Assembly: GCF_001922585.1 (NCBI RefSeq)
Contig: NZ_MRBS01000003.1
Location: 360,231 to 424,230 of the forward strand
Length of the DNA: 64,000 nt
Source: Pantoea sp. 1.19
Lineage (GTDB): Bacteria; Pseudomonadota; Gammaproteobacteria; Enterobacterales; Enterobacteriaceae
Direction: 5' to 3'
Shown: in pieces, positions 39,639 to 49,783 of the stretch
How positions within the stretch are numbered: position 1 is the first letter of the stretch
How the letters are laid out: each line of letters starts with the position of its first letter
Position numbers and translations under genes: made by a program
Notes under the pieces: model-generated
Seen by the model: only the letters and a program-made list of their open reading frames with translations
Told to the model about the DNA's origin: nothing
Database searches by the model: none

Positions 39639-40709
39639 TTAGCGCAGCACCATCGGTACCCGCGGTGTCACGGCGCACATCAGTTCATAGCCTACCGTGC
39701 CGGCAGCGCCGGCCACGTCGTCAATCTTCACGTTGTCGCCCCAGAGCTCCACGTGGCTGCCAATTCCCGCCTGCGGACAGGGCGTTAAATCCACCATCAG
39801 CATATCCATTGACACCGTACCCAGCGTGCGGGTCAGGACGCCGTCGACGCGCACCGGCGTACCGGTCGGCGCATGGCGCGGGTAGCCGTCAGCATAGCCG
39901 CAGGCCACCACGCCGATCCGCTGACCGGCGTCGGCGCGGTAGCGCTGACCGTAGCCTACCCCCTCACCGGCCGCCAGCGTTTGCACTGCGATCAGCTCAC
40001 TCTCCAGCGACATCACCGGCTTCAGCCCGCTGCTGGCAATATCCTGCCACGCTCCGCTCGGTGATGCGCCATACAGGATAATGCCCGGTCGCACCCAGTC
40101 ATGATGGGCCTGCGGATGCCACAGCGTCGCCGCCGAGTTTGCATAGCTCCGCGGGACCTGCAGACCTTCGCTCGCCTGCGCCATCCGCGCCAGCGGCGTG
40201 ACGATCCCCTCCTCCTGCTCGGCCTGGGCAAAGTGGGTCATCAGCGTCATTTCGCCCACGTTGTCGAGCGCCCGCAGCTTCTGCCAGACATTAGGCAACT
40301 GCGCCGGCGCAAAGCCGAGGCGATTCATGCCGCTGTTGACCTTCACATACACATCCAGCGGCGCGCGAGGCTCCGCCTCCGCCAGGGCTTTAACCTGCCA
40401 GTTGCTATGCACGCTGGTGGTCAGGCGATAGCGATCGAGCAGCGGCAGTTCATCGGGATGGAAAAACCCCTCCAGCAGCAGAATCGGTTTTTTCCACCCC
40501 TGCTCGCGCAGCAGGATCGCCTCTTCCAGATTCAACAGGGCAAACCCGTCAGTCTGCGCCAGTGCTGGCCAGCTGCGCGCAATGCCATGCCCGTAGGCAT
40601 TGGCTTTTACCACCGACCAGATGCGCGATTGCGGCGCCGCCTGGCGGACGATACTCAGATTATGTCGCAATGCGTCGCCATTCACGGTGGCCACTATCGG
40701 ACGTGACAT
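39639..40709 (-). CDS. dadX: Catabolic alanine racemase DadX
   Basis: PLP enzyme that converts L- to D-alanine for breakdown by DadA. The 356 residues match E. coli DadX. PLP-binding Lys35 is in [10 protein letters not shown] and the second catalytic base is the Tyr of GYGQRYRAD near residue 253. GGAG six bases before the ATG lies at the very end of dadA (12-base gap), so the two are co-translated. The position after dadA marks it as the catabolic enzyme rather than the biosynthetic Alr. Confidence 0.95.
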   Translation of the reverse strand: MSRPIVATVNGDALRHNLSIVRQAAPQSRIWSVVKANAYGHGIARSWPALAQTDGFALLNLEEAILLREQGWKKPILLLEGFFHPDELPLLDRYRLTTSVHSNWQVKALAEAEPRAPLDVYVKVNSGMNRLGFAPAQLPNVWQKLRALDNVGEMTLMTHFAQAEQEEGIVTPLARMAQASEGLQVPRSYANSAATLWHPQAHHDWVRPGIILYGASPSGAWQDIASSGLKPVMSLESELIAVQTLAAGEGVGYGQRYRADAGQRIGVVACGYADGYPRHAPTGTPVRVDGVLTRTLGTVSMDMLMVDLTPCPQAGIGSHVELWGDNVKIDDVAGAAGTVGYELMCAVTPRVPMVLR

Positions 40710-40721
40710 GCTTTACTCCAG

Positions 40722-42026
40722 TCAAATTATCGGGTTACGTTGGCGCAGCGGCGCACAACCGGTGGCGTCAAATCCCGGTAAATAGCGAAACACTGACAGA
40801 TCGTCGGCGGCAATCGCCGGGGTATGTCCGGAAATAAGATCGCTTAACAGCTGACCCGATCCGCAGGCCATCGTCCATCCTAATGTACCATGTCCGGTAT
40901 TTAAATAGAGATTTTTCAACGGGGTACGGCCAACTATGGGCGTACCGTCAGGCGTCATCGGCCGCAGTCCCGTCCAGAAACTGGCCTCGGCCACGCTGCC
41001 GCCGTGAGGAAACAGATCCCCCACCACCCTCTCCAGCGTGTGCCGCCGCGCGGCCGGTAAGGTGTGGCTGTAGCCGACGATTTCGGCCATGCCGCCGACG
41101 CGGATGCGATTGTCAAAGCGGGTGATCGCCACCTTATAGGTCTCATCCAGTACCGTCGAGACCGGCGCCGCCTCCGGGCGGACAATAGGCAGGGTCAGCG
41201 AATAGCCTTTCAGCGGATAGACCGGCACCGCCAGAATCTCTTTCAGCAGGCCGGTCGACCATGAGCCCATGGCCATAACGTACGCCTCTGCCGTCACCGT
41301 TTCACTGCCGCAGCGCACGCCACTGATGCGGTTGCCGTCGCGCAGCAGCGCGTCGACGCGGGTGTTATAGCGAAAACGCACGCCGGCCTGCTCAGCCATG
41401 TGCGCCAGCTGGCGGGTAAACAGCTGACAATCGCCGGTTTCATCATTGGGCAGCCGCAATCCGCCGGTCAGCTTGTGACTGACCGCCGCCAGCGCCGGCT
41501 CGGCGCGCGCCAGCGCCTGCGCCGGCAGCAGTTCATACGGTACGCCGGCCTCTTTCAGCACCGCGATGTCCTTGCTGGCGCTCTCATACTGCTGCGCGGT
41601 ACGAAACAGCTGTAGCGTGCCGCCCTGACGTCCTTCGTAGGCAATGCCGGTACTGTCGCGCAGCGCGCGAATACAGTCGCGACTGTACTCCGCCAGCCGA
41701 ACCATGCGGCTTTTGTTCTGCTGATAGTGATGCATATCGCAATGACGCAGCATCTGCCACATCCAGCGCAGCTGAAAAGCGCTGCCATCCAGACGGATAG
41801 CCAGCGGCGCGTGGCGCTGGAACATCCACTTCACCGCCTTCAGTGGCACACCGGGAGCGGCCCAGGGCGCGGCATAGCCGGGCGAAATCTGGCCCGCATT
41901 GGCGGCACTGGTTTCCAGCGCCGGGCCAGGCTGACGATCGATAACCGTCACCTCATGCCCGGCCTGAGCCAGATACCAGGCGCTGGCTACGCCCACGACA
42001 CCGCTGCCTAAAATCACTACACGCAT
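40722..42026 (-). CDS. dadA: D-amino acid dehydrogenase DadA (small subunit)
   Basis: Membrane-associated flavoprotein that oxidises D-alanine and other D-amino acids to keto acids, passing electrons to the respiratory chain. The 434 residues start with the dinucleotide-binding motif [17 protein letters not shown] (residues 4-20), carry the DAO-family substrate/FAD segments ([16 protein letters not shown] near 47-62) and the C-terminal [17 protein letters not shown] at 42026 matches homologues; an ATG 24 codons upstream is in frame but unsupported. Divergent from ycgB across a 0.5-kb AT-rich region where Lrp/CRP control would be expected. Confidence 0.96.
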   Translation of the reverse strand: MRVVILGSGVVGVASAWYLAQAGHEVTVIDRQPGPALETSAANAGQISPGYAAPWAAPGVPLKAVKWMFQRHAPLAIRLDGSAFQLRWMWQMLRHCDMHHYQQNKSRMVRLAEYSRDCIRALRDSTGIAYEGRQGGTLQLFRTAQQYESASKDIAVLKEAGVPYELLPAQALARAEPALAAVSHKLTGGLRLPNDETGDCQLFTRQLAHMAEQAGVRFRYNTRVDALLRDGNRISGVRCGSETVTAEAYVMAMGSWSTGLLKEILAVPVYPLKGYSLTLPIVRPEAAPVSTVLDETYKVAITRFDNRIRVGGMAEIVGYSHTLPAARRHTLERVVGDLFPHGGSVAEASFWTGLRPMTPDGTPIVGRTPLKNLYLNTGHGTLGWTMACGSGQLLSDLISGHTPAIAADDLSVFRYLPGFDATGCAPLRQRNPII

Positions 42027-42528
42027 AACGACCCCACCACCATTAACAAGAAGAATATACTGAGTATGCCGCTGATCAACCGATGAAAAGACTAGCAAGC
42101 TTTTCCATTTAAATCGGCGAACTATTTCACATCTTTTTCACTTAAAGGTTAACTAAAACCATTTACCCGCACAAAATTCAGCATATCCTGCGGTTGACAG
42201 GGAGGTGTTAGCACTATTAGCTACATAAAACAGGGTTTTATTTTATTCGGCAGAACAAAGCGGCGCAGTAATACATAAGACTTATAAACAGCGTTTTATG
42301 CTTATTTTTTATCTAAAACAGGCATAATCAATAAATAGACGGGTAAGCGCCTAACTACGCTCTATTTTCTGCCAAAATTACGTTGTAATCCGCGCGAGGA
42401 TGGGGGAGAGTGGACTATCATTGTTCTGTACATCAGTCATCACTCCTTACGTCAGGAATCCGGTGAGAGGGAACTCACTTTCGAATCCCGTCGCGCTACA
42501 GCGACGCTTGCAGGCAACGAGGTGCGCT
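42027..42528. other. dadA-ycgB divergent intergenic region (502 bp)
   Basis: AT-rich in its middle (42100-42330), fitting Lrp-type control of dadAX, though I could not define single sites. I looked for a sigma-54 promoter upstream of ycgB like that of prkA and found none. The last 70 bases can fold into two hairpins, GTGAG/CTCAC at 42463-42478 and CGTCGC/GCGACG at 42489-42506, just before the ycgB ribosome site. Confidence 0.5.
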
Positions 42529-44064
42529 ATGAGTACACTCTTTGACGAAACCGTCACCGGCAGTAAACGCTTACATGATGGTCCAGACTGGACCTTTGCG
42601 CTGCTGGACAGCTATCTGGCCGAGATCGATCGCGTCGCCAAACTTTACCGGCTGGATACCTACCCTCACCAGATTGAAGTCATTACCTCAGAGCAGATGA
42701 TGGATGCCTACTCCAGCGTCGGCATGCCCATTAACTATGCGCACTGGTCATTTGGCAAGAAGTTCATCGAAACCGAGCAGCGCTACAAGCACGGTCAGCA
42801 GGGGTTGGCCTATGAAATTGTCATCAATTCGAATCCCTGTATAGCTTATCTGATGGAAGAGAACACCATGACCATGCAGGCGCTGGTGATGGCGCACGCC
42901 TGCTATGGCCACAACTCCTTTTTCAAAAATAACTATCTGTTCCGTAGCTGGACCGACGCCGGCTCGATTGTCGACTATCTGCTGTTTGCGCGGAACTACA
43001 TCAGCCAGTGCGAAGAGCGCTACGGGGTCGAGGAGGTTGAAAAGCTGCTTGACTCCTGCCATGCGCTGATGAATTACGGCGTTGATCGCTACAAGCGGCC
43101 GCAGAAGATTTCGCTGCTGGAGGAGAAGGCGCGGCAAAAGAGCCGGGAAGAGTATCTGCAGAGCCAGGTCAATACGCTGTGGCGCACCCTGCCACGCCGG
43201 GAGAAAGAGGCCACCCAGCGCCAGGCGGCGCGCTACCCGGCCGAGCCGCAGGAAAACCTGCTCTATTTTATGGAGAAAAACGCCCCGCTGTTGGAACCCT
43301 GGCAGCGGGAGGTCCTGCGTATCGTGCGCAAGGTCAGCCAGTATTTTTACCCGCAAAAGCAAACGCAGGTGATGAATGAGGGCTGGGCGACCTTCTGGCA
43401 CTACACGATCCTCAATCACCTTTACGATGAGGGCAAACTGACCGAGCGCAGTATGCTGGAGTTTCTGCACAGCCACACTAACGTCGTCTATCAGCCGCCT
43501 TACAACAGCCCGTGGTACAACGGCATCAACCCTTACGCGTTGGGGTTTGCGATGTTCCAGGATATCAAGCGCATCTGCCAGCACCCAACGGAAGAGGATC
43601 GCTACTGGTTCCCGGAAATTGCCGGCAGCGACTGGCTCGACACCCTGCACTTCGCCATGCGCGAATTTAAGGACGAGAGTTTTATCAGCCAGTTCCTGTC
43701 GCCTAAGGTGATGCGCGATTTCCGCCTGTTTACCGTACTGGACGATGACCGCAACAACTATCTGGAAATCGATGCGATCCACAACGAGGCCGGCTATCGC
43801 GCGATCCGTCAGCAGCTGTCAGCGCAGTACAACCTGAGCAATCTGGAACCTAACATTCAGGTCTATGACGTGGATCTGCGCGGCGACCGCTCTCTGACGC
43901 TGCGCTACGTGCCGCATAATCGCGTGCCGCTGGATAAAAGCCGCCGCGAAGTGCTCAAGCACGTCCATCGCCTGTGGGGCTTCGAGGTGCATCTGGAGCA
44001 GCAAAATGATGATGGCAGCGTTGAGCTGTTAGATCGCTGCCCACCGCGCCCGAACGGACTGTAA
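42529..44064 (+). CDS. ycgB: SpoVR family protein YcgB
   Basis: A 511-residue cytoplasmic protein (E. coli 510) related to Bacillus SpoVR; its role is unknown, but in E. coli it is a stationary-phase, RpoS-controlled gene and in many bacteria it clusters with prkA and yeaH. GAGG stands six bases before the ATG; the frame runs 43 codons upstream without another good start. Conserved histidine-rich segments such as AHACYGHNSFFKNNYLF (about residues 123-139) and NEGWATFWHYTI near 282-294 look like a metal site of a metallopeptidase-like fold; that reading is inference. Confidence 0.95.
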   Translation: MSTLFDETVTGSKRLHDGPDWTFALLDSYLAEIDRVAKLYRLDTYPHQIEVITSEQMMDAYSSVGMPINYAHWSFGKKFIETEQRYKHGQQGLAYEIVINSNPCIAYLMEENTMTMQALVMAHACYGHNSFFKNNYLFRSWTDAGSIVDYLLFARNYISQCEERYGVEEVEKLLDSCHALMNYGVDRYKRPQKISLLEEKARQKSREEYLQSQVNTLWRTLPRREKEATQRQAARYPAEPQENLLYFMEKNAPLLEPWQREVLRIVRKVSQYFYPQKQTQVMNEGWATFWHYTILNHLYDEGKLTERSMLEFLHSHTNVVYQPPYNSPWYNGINPYALGFAMFQDIKRICQHPTEEDRYWFPEIAGSDWLDTLHFAMREFKDESFISQFLSPKVMRDFRLFTVLDDDRNNYLEIDAIHNEAGYRAIRQQLSAQYNLSNLEPNIQVYDVDLRGDRSLTLRYVPHNRVPLDKSRREVLKHVHRLWGFEVHLEQQNDDGSVELLDRCPPRPNGL

Positions 44065-44069
44065 CCATG

Positions 44070-44096
44070 GCGGGGCCGTGATGCTGGCGGCCCCGC
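44070..44096. terminator. Hairpin between convergent ycgB and fadR
   Basis: Perfect 9-base arms GCGGGGCCG / CGGCCCCGC with a 9-base loop, five bases after the ycgB stop. No T-tract. Confidence 0.55.
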
Positions 44097-44114
44097 TGCG
44101 TGCTTCCCTGGCGC

Positions 44115-44831
44115 TTAACGCCGCGAGGCTAAGTCTTCCGGCATGCTTTTCTGCATGCTGTGCCAGATCTCACCGCTGCGGCGGCCATAGGCGCGTACCG
44201 CGTCGACCACCTCATCCGGTTTACCGCTGTCGCACAGCGCTCCAAGCTGCTGGTAAAACTCACGTGCGCACTGACGCGCCTGCGAACTGGAGAAATAGTG
44301 CCGCCCAACCCGCGTATACAGTCCCTTGAGTCCGTTGAGGATCAGCCCGTAAATCGGATTGCCGGAAGCGAAGGCCAGCCCGCGGAAGATGTTGTAATCC
44401 AGCTCGGCACAGGCATCGGCGCTATCCTCTGCCAGCGGAGCGGTGTCCAGCACCGCCTTCGCCTTATCCGGATAGTGGCCAATGGCGCGACGAATAAAAA
44501 TGGAAGCGATATTGGTACGCACCGACAGCAGATTATCAATCAGCTGGGGCACGCTGTCGTGATCCAGTCGCGCCAGCGTTTCCAGAATATTCAGCCCGGA
44601 GGTTTCCCAAAAATTGTTTACCCGCGTCGGCTTACCGTGCTGTATGGTCAACCAGCCGTCGCGCGCCAGACGCTGCAGTACTTCGCGCAGCGTCGTCCGG
44701 GTCACGCCAATCAGCTCGGAGAGTTCACGTTCGGCAGGCAGAATCGACCCGGGAGGAAAGCGGCTGTTCCAGATGCTTTCAATAATATACTCTTCTGCGA
44801 AGCCCGCAGGGCTTTGCGCCTTAATGACCAT
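44115..44831 (-). CDS. fadR: Fatty-acid metabolism regulator FadR
   Basis: GntR-family transcription factor that represses beta-oxidation genes and activates fabA/fabB; long-chain acyl-CoA releases it from DNA. The 238 residues have an N-terminal winged helix (about residues 6-72, with [30 protein letters not shown]-type recognition helix spread over 31-60) and an all-helical acyl-CoA-binding C-terminal domain ending in [15 protein letters not shown]. It is divergent from nhaB. A matching operator is visible at fadD in this same window (53894-53910). Confidence 0.96.
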   Translation of the reverse strand: MVIKAQSPAGFAEEYIIESIWNSRFPPGSILPAERELSELIGVTRTTLREVLQRLARDGWLTIQHGKPTRVNNFWETSGLNILETLARLDHDSVPQLIDNLLSVRTNIASIFIRRAIGHYPDKAKAVLDTAPLAEDSADACAELDYNIFRGLAFASGNPIYGLILNGLKGLYTRVGRHYFSSSQARQCAREFYQQLGALCDSGKPDEVVDAVRAYGRRSGEIWHSMQKSMPEDLASRR

Positions 44832-45051
44832 AGCTCACTCTTTCCGTTGCATTTTTAACCAGCGTTACTTCAGCTCATCATACCAGATGGCCTCACGGCG
44901 AAATAGCGTATCGTGACGGGAAAAAGGCCACTTAACGCAAAATTCAGTGAAATACCTTCTGCTACGCCGCGCGATTTTCCATTGCCTGCATTCACTATGG
45001 CGATTACCCTTTCAGACTACCTAAAAAAAATCATCATGGGATACGTTACTG

Positions 45052-46605
45052 ATGGAAATGACCGGGCCTCGCGCCCTTGCCGCCAACTTTCTGGGACAGT
45101 CGCCCCGCTGGTACAAACTGACTCTGCTCGCCTTTTTGGTGATCAATCCGCTGCTGTTCTGGCTGGTCAGTCCGTTTCTGGCCGGTTGGGTGCTGGTGGC
45201 GGAATTTATCTTTACCCTGGGGATGGCGCTGAAGTGCTATCCGCTGCTGCCGGGCGGCCTGCTGGCCCTGGAGGCGGTACTGATTGGCATGACCCATCCG
45301 GATCAGGTAAAGCACGAGCTGGCAAATAATCTCGAAGTGCTGCTGCTGCTGATGTTTATGGTGGCCGGCATTTACTTTATGAAGCAGCTCCTGCTGTTTA
45401 TCTTTACCCGGTTGCTGCTGTCGGTACGGTCGAAGATCGTACTGTCGCTGGCCTTCTGCTTTGCCGCCGCGTTTCTCTCCGCCTTCCTGGATGCACTGAC
45501 GGTGGTGGCCGTGGTGATTAGCGTGGCGGTCGGGTTTTACAGCATCTATCACCAGGCGGTCTCCCAGCAGGGCGACGATCACGCGCTGCATGACGACTCG
45601 CCGCTGCGCGCCGAGCAGCGTAAAACGCTGGAGCAGTTTCGCGCCTTTCTGCGCAGCCTGATGATGCACGCCGGCGTGGGTACCGCACTGGGCGGTGTAC
45701 TGACCATGGTGGGTGAACCGCAAAACCTGATCATCGCAAAAGCCGCGGGCTGGAATTTCAGCGAGTTCTTTCTGCGCATGGCGCCGGTGACGCTACCGGT
45801 GCTGGTGTGTGGCCTGCTGACCTGCGTGCTGGTTGAACGCTTCAGGCTGTTTGGCTACGGCGCCACGCTGCCAGACAGCGTGCGTGCGCAGCTGGAAGCC
45901 CACGATAAACATCAGCGGGAAAACAGCACCCGTCAGCAGCGGCAAAAATTGCTGATTCAGGCGCTCATCGGCCTGTGGCTAATTATTGCGCTGGCGTTTC
46001 ATCTGGCCGAAGTGGGCCTGATTGGCCTGTCGGTGATCATTCTGGCCACCAGCCTGTGCGGCGTCACCGACGAGCACGCGATCGGTAAAGCCTTTACCGA
46101 AGCGCTGCCGTTTACCGCCCTGCTGACGGTATTTTTCGCCATCGTGGCGGTGATTATCGATCAGCAGCTGTTTAGCCCGCTGATCGCCTGGGTCATGCAG
46201 GCCGACGCGCACGATCAGCTGTCGCTGTTCTACATTTTCAACGGGCTGCTCTCGTCGATCTCCGATAATGTCTTCGTGGGCTCAGTGTACATCAATGAAG
46301 CACGTCACGCGCTGGATCAGGGCACCCTGCCGCTGTCGCAGTTTGAGCTGCTGGCCGTTGCTATCAATACCGGGACCAACCTGCCGTCGGTGGCGACGCC
46401 AAACGGTCAGGCCGCTTTCCTGTTCCTGTTAACCTCGGCGCTGGCGCCGCTGATTCGCCTGTCTTACGGGCGGATGGTGTGGATGGCGCTGCCGTACACG
46501 CTGGTACTGAGCCTGGTGGGCTACGCCGGTATCATCTGGCTGCTGGAACCGATGTCCGCCTGGCTGAGCGCTGAAGGCTGGATTCAGAGTGCGGTGGCGC
46601 CCTGA
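45052..46605 (+). CDS. nhaB: Sodium/proton antiporter NhaB
   Basis: Inner-membrane Na+/H+ antiporter of the NhaB family, active at neutral pH. The 517 residues form about 12 helices; conserved stretches [23 protein letters not shown] (a charged Asp within membrane), [15 protein letters not shown] and [14 protein letters not shown] are typical. The ATG at 45052 matches E. coli's MExxxxRAL N-terminus; the ribosome site is weak. dsbB follows after 86 bases in the same direction, as in E. coli. Confidence 0.95.
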   Translation: MEMTGPRALAANFLGQSPRWYKLTLLAFLVINPLLFWLVSPFLAGWVLVAEFIFTLGMALKCYPLLPGGLLALEAVLIGMTHPDQVKHELANNLEVLLLLMFMVAGIYFMKQLLLFIFTRLLLSVRSKIVLSLAFCFAAAFLSAFLDALTVVAVVISVAVGFYSIYHQAVSQQGDDHALHDDSPLRAEQRKTLEQFRAFLRSLMMHAGVGTALGGVLTMVGEPQNLIIAKAAGWNFSEFFLRMAPVTLPVLVCGLLTCVLVERFRLFGYGATLPDSVRAQLEAHDKHQRENSTRQQRQKLLIQALIGLWLIIALAFHLAEVGLIGLSVIILATSLCGVTDEHAIGKAFTEALPFTALLTVFFAIVAVIIDQQLFSPLIAWVMQADAHDQLSLFYIFNGLLSSISDNVFVGSVYINEARHALDQGTLPLSQFELLAVAINTGTNLPSVATPNGQAAFLFLLTSALAPLIRLSYGRMVWMALPYTLVLSLVGYAGIIWLLEPMSAWLSAEGWIQSAVAP

Positions 46606-46691
46606 GCCTTAGCCCACATTGACGCCGGCGGGCTGTCGCCGCCGGCATTTTGGTTTACACTGCCGCGTCAACGATTGTGAAAGGACGAACT

Positions 46692-47225
46692 ATGTTGCGA
46701 TACCTGAATAGCTGCTCACGCGGCCGAACGGCCTGGCTGCTGCTGGCGGCGATCGCCCTGCTGCTGAATCTGGTGGCGTTATGGTTTCAACACGTCATGC
46801 TGCTGAAACCCTGCGTGATGTGCATTTACGAACGCTGCGCCCTGTTTGGCGTGATGGCGGCCGGACTGGTCGGGGCTCTGGCGCCAGCCACGCCGCTGCG
46901 CTGGCTGGCGCTGGCGGGCTGGATAGGTAGCGCCTGGCAGGGACTGCGTCTCGCCTGGGAGCATACCCAAATCCAGCTGCACCCTAACCCGTTTGTTACC
47001 TGCGATTTTGCCGCGCGTTTTCCCAGCTGGCTGCCGCTGGATCGCTGGCTGCCGCAGGTGTTTGTCGCCAGCGGCGACTGCGCGCAGCTCGACTGGACGT
47101 TCCTGTCGCTGAGTATGCCGCAGTGGCTGATCGCTATTTTTGCCGCGCTGCTGCTGGTGGCCGTGCTGGTCGCCCTCGCTCAGGCCTGCAAGCCGCGGCG
47201 CCGCGAACTGTTTTCCCGGCGCTAA
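46692..47225 (+). CDS. dsbB: Disulfide bond formation protein DsbB
   Basis: Inner-membrane quinone reductase that reoxidises DsbA. The 177 residues have four membrane helices and the two redox pairs: Cys41/Cys44 (KPCVMC) in the first periplasmic loop and, in the second loop, the Cys of [11 protein letters not shown] near residue 104 and of VASGDCAQ near 130. The ATG at 46692 follows AAGGACG; the longer open frame upstream is not used by homologues. The C-terminus is basic and cytoplasmic. Confidence 0.96.
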   Translation: MLRYLNSCSRGRTAWLLLAAIALLLNLVALWFQHVMLLKPCVMCIYERCALFGVMAAGLVGALAPATPLRWLALAGWIGSAWQGLRLAWEHTQIQLHPNPFVTCDFAARFPSWLPLDRWLPQVFVASGDCAQLDWTFLSLSMPQWLIAIFAALLLVAVLVALAQACKPRRRELFSRR

Positions 47226-47230
47226 GGCAA

Positions 47231-47256
47231 AAAAACGGACCCGCGGGTCCGTTTTT
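47231..47256. terminator. Bidirectional intrinsic terminator between dsbB and ycgN
   Basis: A 26-base perfect palindrome with 13-base arms (AAAAACGGACCCG and its complement), giving a U-tract in both directions. It touches the ycgN stop region (47259). Confidence 0.85.
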
Positions 47257-47258
47257 AC

Positions 47259-47714
47259 TTATCCGCGCCGCGTCTGGCCGGGAGGATTGAGAATATGATC
47301 TTCCCAGTCCTGCACCTCGCTTTCGCGTACCGCAATATGCCGTACCGAAATCCTCGCCGCGTGCATGGCCGCTTTCGAGCCGCTGCGCAGCGGATGCCAC
47401 AGCGGCAGGTCCTGCCCGTCGGCAATCAGGCGGTAGGCGCAGGTCGGCGGCAGCCACGAGAAGGTCGGTAAATTCTCCCGCGTCAGCTTCAGGCAATCAG
47501 CCTCCAGCTCAAAACGTCGCGCATAGTTACGGCACTGGCAGGTTTTGATATTCAGCTGGTTACAGGCGACGTTGGTAAAGTAGATAGCATCAGTATCTTC
47601 ATCCTGCAGCTTATTCAGGCAGCACTGGCCACAGCCATCACAGAGGGACTCCCACTCGGCGTCGCTCATTTGCTCCAGCGTTTTTTGCTGCCAAAAGGGG
47701 ATATCGGTCATCAT
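47259..47714 (-). CDS. ycgN: UPF0260 cysteine-cluster protein YcgN
   Basis: A 151-residue YkgJ/YcgN-type protein of unknown function. The cysteines CDGCGQCC (near residues 25-32), [11 protein letters not shown] (51-61) and later Cys of DCLKL and PTCAYRL suggest bound zinc or an iron-sulfur cluster. Two ATG codons stand in a row at 47714 and 47711; either may serve. ycgM lies 72 bases upstream on the same strand, and ycgL further up, a cluster kept from E. coli but here without the umuDC/hlyE-type genes that separate it from dsbB in K-12. Confidence 0.92.
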   Translation of the reverse strand: MMTDIPFWQQKTLEQMSDAEWESLCDGCGQCCLNKLQDEDTDAIYFTNVACNQLNIKTCQCRNYARRFELEADCLKLTRENLPTFSWLPPTCAYRLIADGQDLPLWHPLRSGSKAAMHAARISVRHIAVRESEVQDWEDHILNPPGQTRRG

Positions 47715-47786
47715 TGTTTTCCACTTGCGTCACAGGTGCGGCCTAAAGGCGCACCTTTATAATGGCTTTGGCTCAGGCTTGCAAGC

Positions 47787-48446
47787 TTAGCGTACCCGAG
47801 TGGTAACCGTATAATCGTTCAGCGACACGCTCAGGGTATCACCGGTGCGCATCGGCCCCACGCCCTCCGGAGTGCCGGTCAGCACCACATCGCCGGGCCG
47901 CAGCGTGAAGAAACGGCTCATGTAGGCAATCAGTGGAATAATTTTATGGATCATCTCCGCGGTATTGCCCTGTTGACGCACCTCACCGTTCACCACCAGC
48001 GTCAGCTGACTGGCCTGCGGATCGTGCCCAAAAGCCGACGCCGGAATAAAACCCGAGAGCGGACAGGCATGATCAAAGCCTTTGGCTTTTTCCCACGGCT
48101 GGCCCGCTTTCTTACAGCCGGCCTGGACGTCGCGCAGCGTTAAATCCAGCGCGACGCCATAACCCGCAATGGCCTGCGCCACCGTCGATTCACTGGCCGC
48201 CTGCAGCGTGCTGCCGATCAGCACCGCCAGTTCCACTTCGTGGTGCACGGCACCCAGCCCCTGCGGCACGGAGAGCGGCTGACTCAGGTCGCACAGCGCG
48301 GTGGCGGGCTTAATAAACAGCACCGGTTCATCCGGGACCGCGCTGCCCATCTCCTGAATATGCCGGGCGTAATTACTGCCCACGCACACCGCTTTGCTCA
48401 CCGGATAATCGAGCAGCGCCCCTTGCCAGTCGTGATGCTGATACAT
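47787..48446 (-). CDS. ycgM: Fumarylacetoacetate hydrolase family protein YcgM
   Basis: A 219-residue member of the FAH superfamily, close to FAHD1-type enzymes that act on acylpyruvates or on the enol form of oxaloacetate. Metal-binding carboxylates are visible in HHEVELAVLIG (near residues 68-78) and in ALDLTLRDVQ (near 99-108), with the family C-terminal LTGTPEGVGPM. AGGAG precedes the ATG. The exact substrate is not decidable from sequence; a metabolite-repair role on oxaloacetate is plausible from recent work on the family. Confidence 0.92.
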   Translation of the reverse strand: MYQHHDWQGALLDYPVSKAVCVGSNYARHIQEMGSAVPDEPVLFIKPATALCDLSQPLSVPQGLGAVHHEVELAVLIGSTLQAASESTVAQAIAGYGVALDLTLRDVQAGCKKAGQPWEKAKGFDHACPLSGFIPASAFGHDPQASQLTLVVNGEVRQQGNTAEMIHKIIPLIAYMSRFFTLRPGDVVLTGTPEGVGPMRTGDTLSVSLNDYTVTTRVR

Positions 48447-48634
48447 GTTATGCTCCTGTTAATGTTGTGCTGTCGTTCCTGAGTATGCCCGTTCAGGCGC
48501 GCGGCTGTCAGGAAAAAAAGCGCAGCAGGGATAAAATGAGCGGAAACATGCGGGATCAATCGGCAGGGTAACGGGTGGAGATAATTTACGCTAATTAGCT
48601 ACTCACCCCGCGACAGCAAACAGAGGATTCCTAA

Positions 48635-48910
48635 TTAATCGTTATTATCATTTCCAAGATGCATCTTAAGTAAACTTTCCGCCGGTGGCGGCACTTGTAA
48701 ATAATACCCCTGCTCCTTCAGCGCCGCTTTAACCTTGGTAAGATCAGCATTCGCCAGCTTTTTCGAGCCATCCAGCGGGATCATCAGGGCATATTGCGGC
48801 CGGCCGAAACGCTTCATCAACGCCTCCGGCACGCGCGAAAAATCGTCTTTTTTTTCGACGTACAGGTAGGTCTGGTCGCGGTAGGTGCTTCTGTAGATCA
48901 CACAAAACAT
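48635..48910 (-). CDS. ycgL: YcgL domain protein
   Basis: A 91-residue small soluble protein of the YcgL family with unknown function. The conserved N-terminus reads [18 protein letters not shown], followed by [17 protein letters not shown], and the C-terminal half has [13 protein letters not shown]. It differs from E. coli mainly by a shorter acidic tail. It is divergent from minC, as in most enterobacteria. No ribosome site stronger than TAAAAAAT-type spacing was seen, so the start rests on homology. Confidence 0.92.
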   Translation of the reverse strand: MFCVIYRSTYRDQTYLYVEKKDDFSRVPEALMKRFGRPQYALMIPLDGSKKLANADLTKVKAALKEQGYYLQVPPPAESLLKMHLGNDNND

Positions 48911-49064
48911 ATTTTTTACTCTGTTTAACCTGGTCAGTGACTTGCCTCTATATTGTTGTGACTATAACATGCTTACAGAACATCGGAATAATGCCATTCC
49001 GGATAAATAGCCAGAATTGCGGGCACATTTACCGGACGAGCGCTAACAGGACTGAGCCGGACAG

Positions 49065-49757
49065 ATGTCGCAACCGCCCATTGAGTTAAAAGGCAGCAGT
49101 TTTACGCTGTCAGTGATTCATTTACACCACGACCGGCCGGACGTGGTCCGCGAGGCTATTCAGGACAAAATTTCCGAGGCGCCGGCTTTTTTAAAACACG
49201 CGCCGGTGGTGGTCAACGTGGCCAATCTGCCCGCCGATGTGAACTGGAACGCCATGCAGCGCGCGGTGACCGACAGCGGGTTACGCATTGTCGGCGTCAG
49301 CGGCTGCCGGCACGAGCAGCTCAAGCGTAGCCTGAACCGTGCGGGCATCCCGCTACTCTCCGAGGGGAAAGCGCCGGCGCGCAAGCCACAGGATGCGCCG
49401 CCGGTCGCTGAGGCCCCGCCGCCGCCGATCCGCACGCGAGTGATCAGTACGCCCGTCCGCTCCGGCCAGCAGATTTATGCCAAACAGTGCGACCTGATCG
49501 TCACCAGCAGCGTCAGCGCCGGCGCAGAGCTGATTGCCGACGGTAACATCCACATTTACGGCATGATGCGCGGCCGCGCCCTCGCCGGGGCCAGCGGCGA
49601 CAGCACCAGCCAGATTTTTTGTACTCACCTGTCAGCCGAACTGGTTTCTATCGCCGGGCAGTACTGGATTATGGATCAGATCCCGGCAGCGTTTTTTGGA
49701 AAAGCTGCGCGTCTGTGTTTACAAGACGGCGCCTTAACGATTCAAACATTGTTCTAG
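49065..49757 (+). CDS. minC: Septum site-determining protein MinC
   Basis: Inhibitor of FtsZ assembly that keeps division at midcell. The 230 residues have an N-terminal FtsZ-inhibiting domain (to about residue 100), a proline-rich linker ([15 protein letters not shown] near 113-128), and a C-terminal beta-helix that binds MinD and FtsZ tails ([18 protein letters not shown]). First gene of minCDE, 154 bases from divergent ycgL; minD starts 26 bases after its stop. Confidence 0.96.
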   Translation: MSQPPIELKGSSFTLSVIHLHHDRPDVVREAIQDKISEAPAFLKHAPVVVNVANLPADVNWNAMQRAVTDSGLRIVGVSGCRHEQLKRSLNRAGIPLLSEGKAPARKPQDAPPVAEAPPPPIRTRVISTPVRSGQQIYAKQCDLIVTSSVSAGAELIADGNIHIYGMMRGRALAGASGDSTSQIFCTHLSAELVSIAGQYWIMDQIPAAFFGKAARLCLQDGALTIQTLF

Positions 49758-49783
49758 ACCCCTTTGTGAAGGAAATCATCTTT

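Noticed and set aside
49619-49783. N-terminally longer MinD from an upstream start
   Set aside because: Would overlap minC in another frame; the family starts MARIIVVTSGKGG at 49784.
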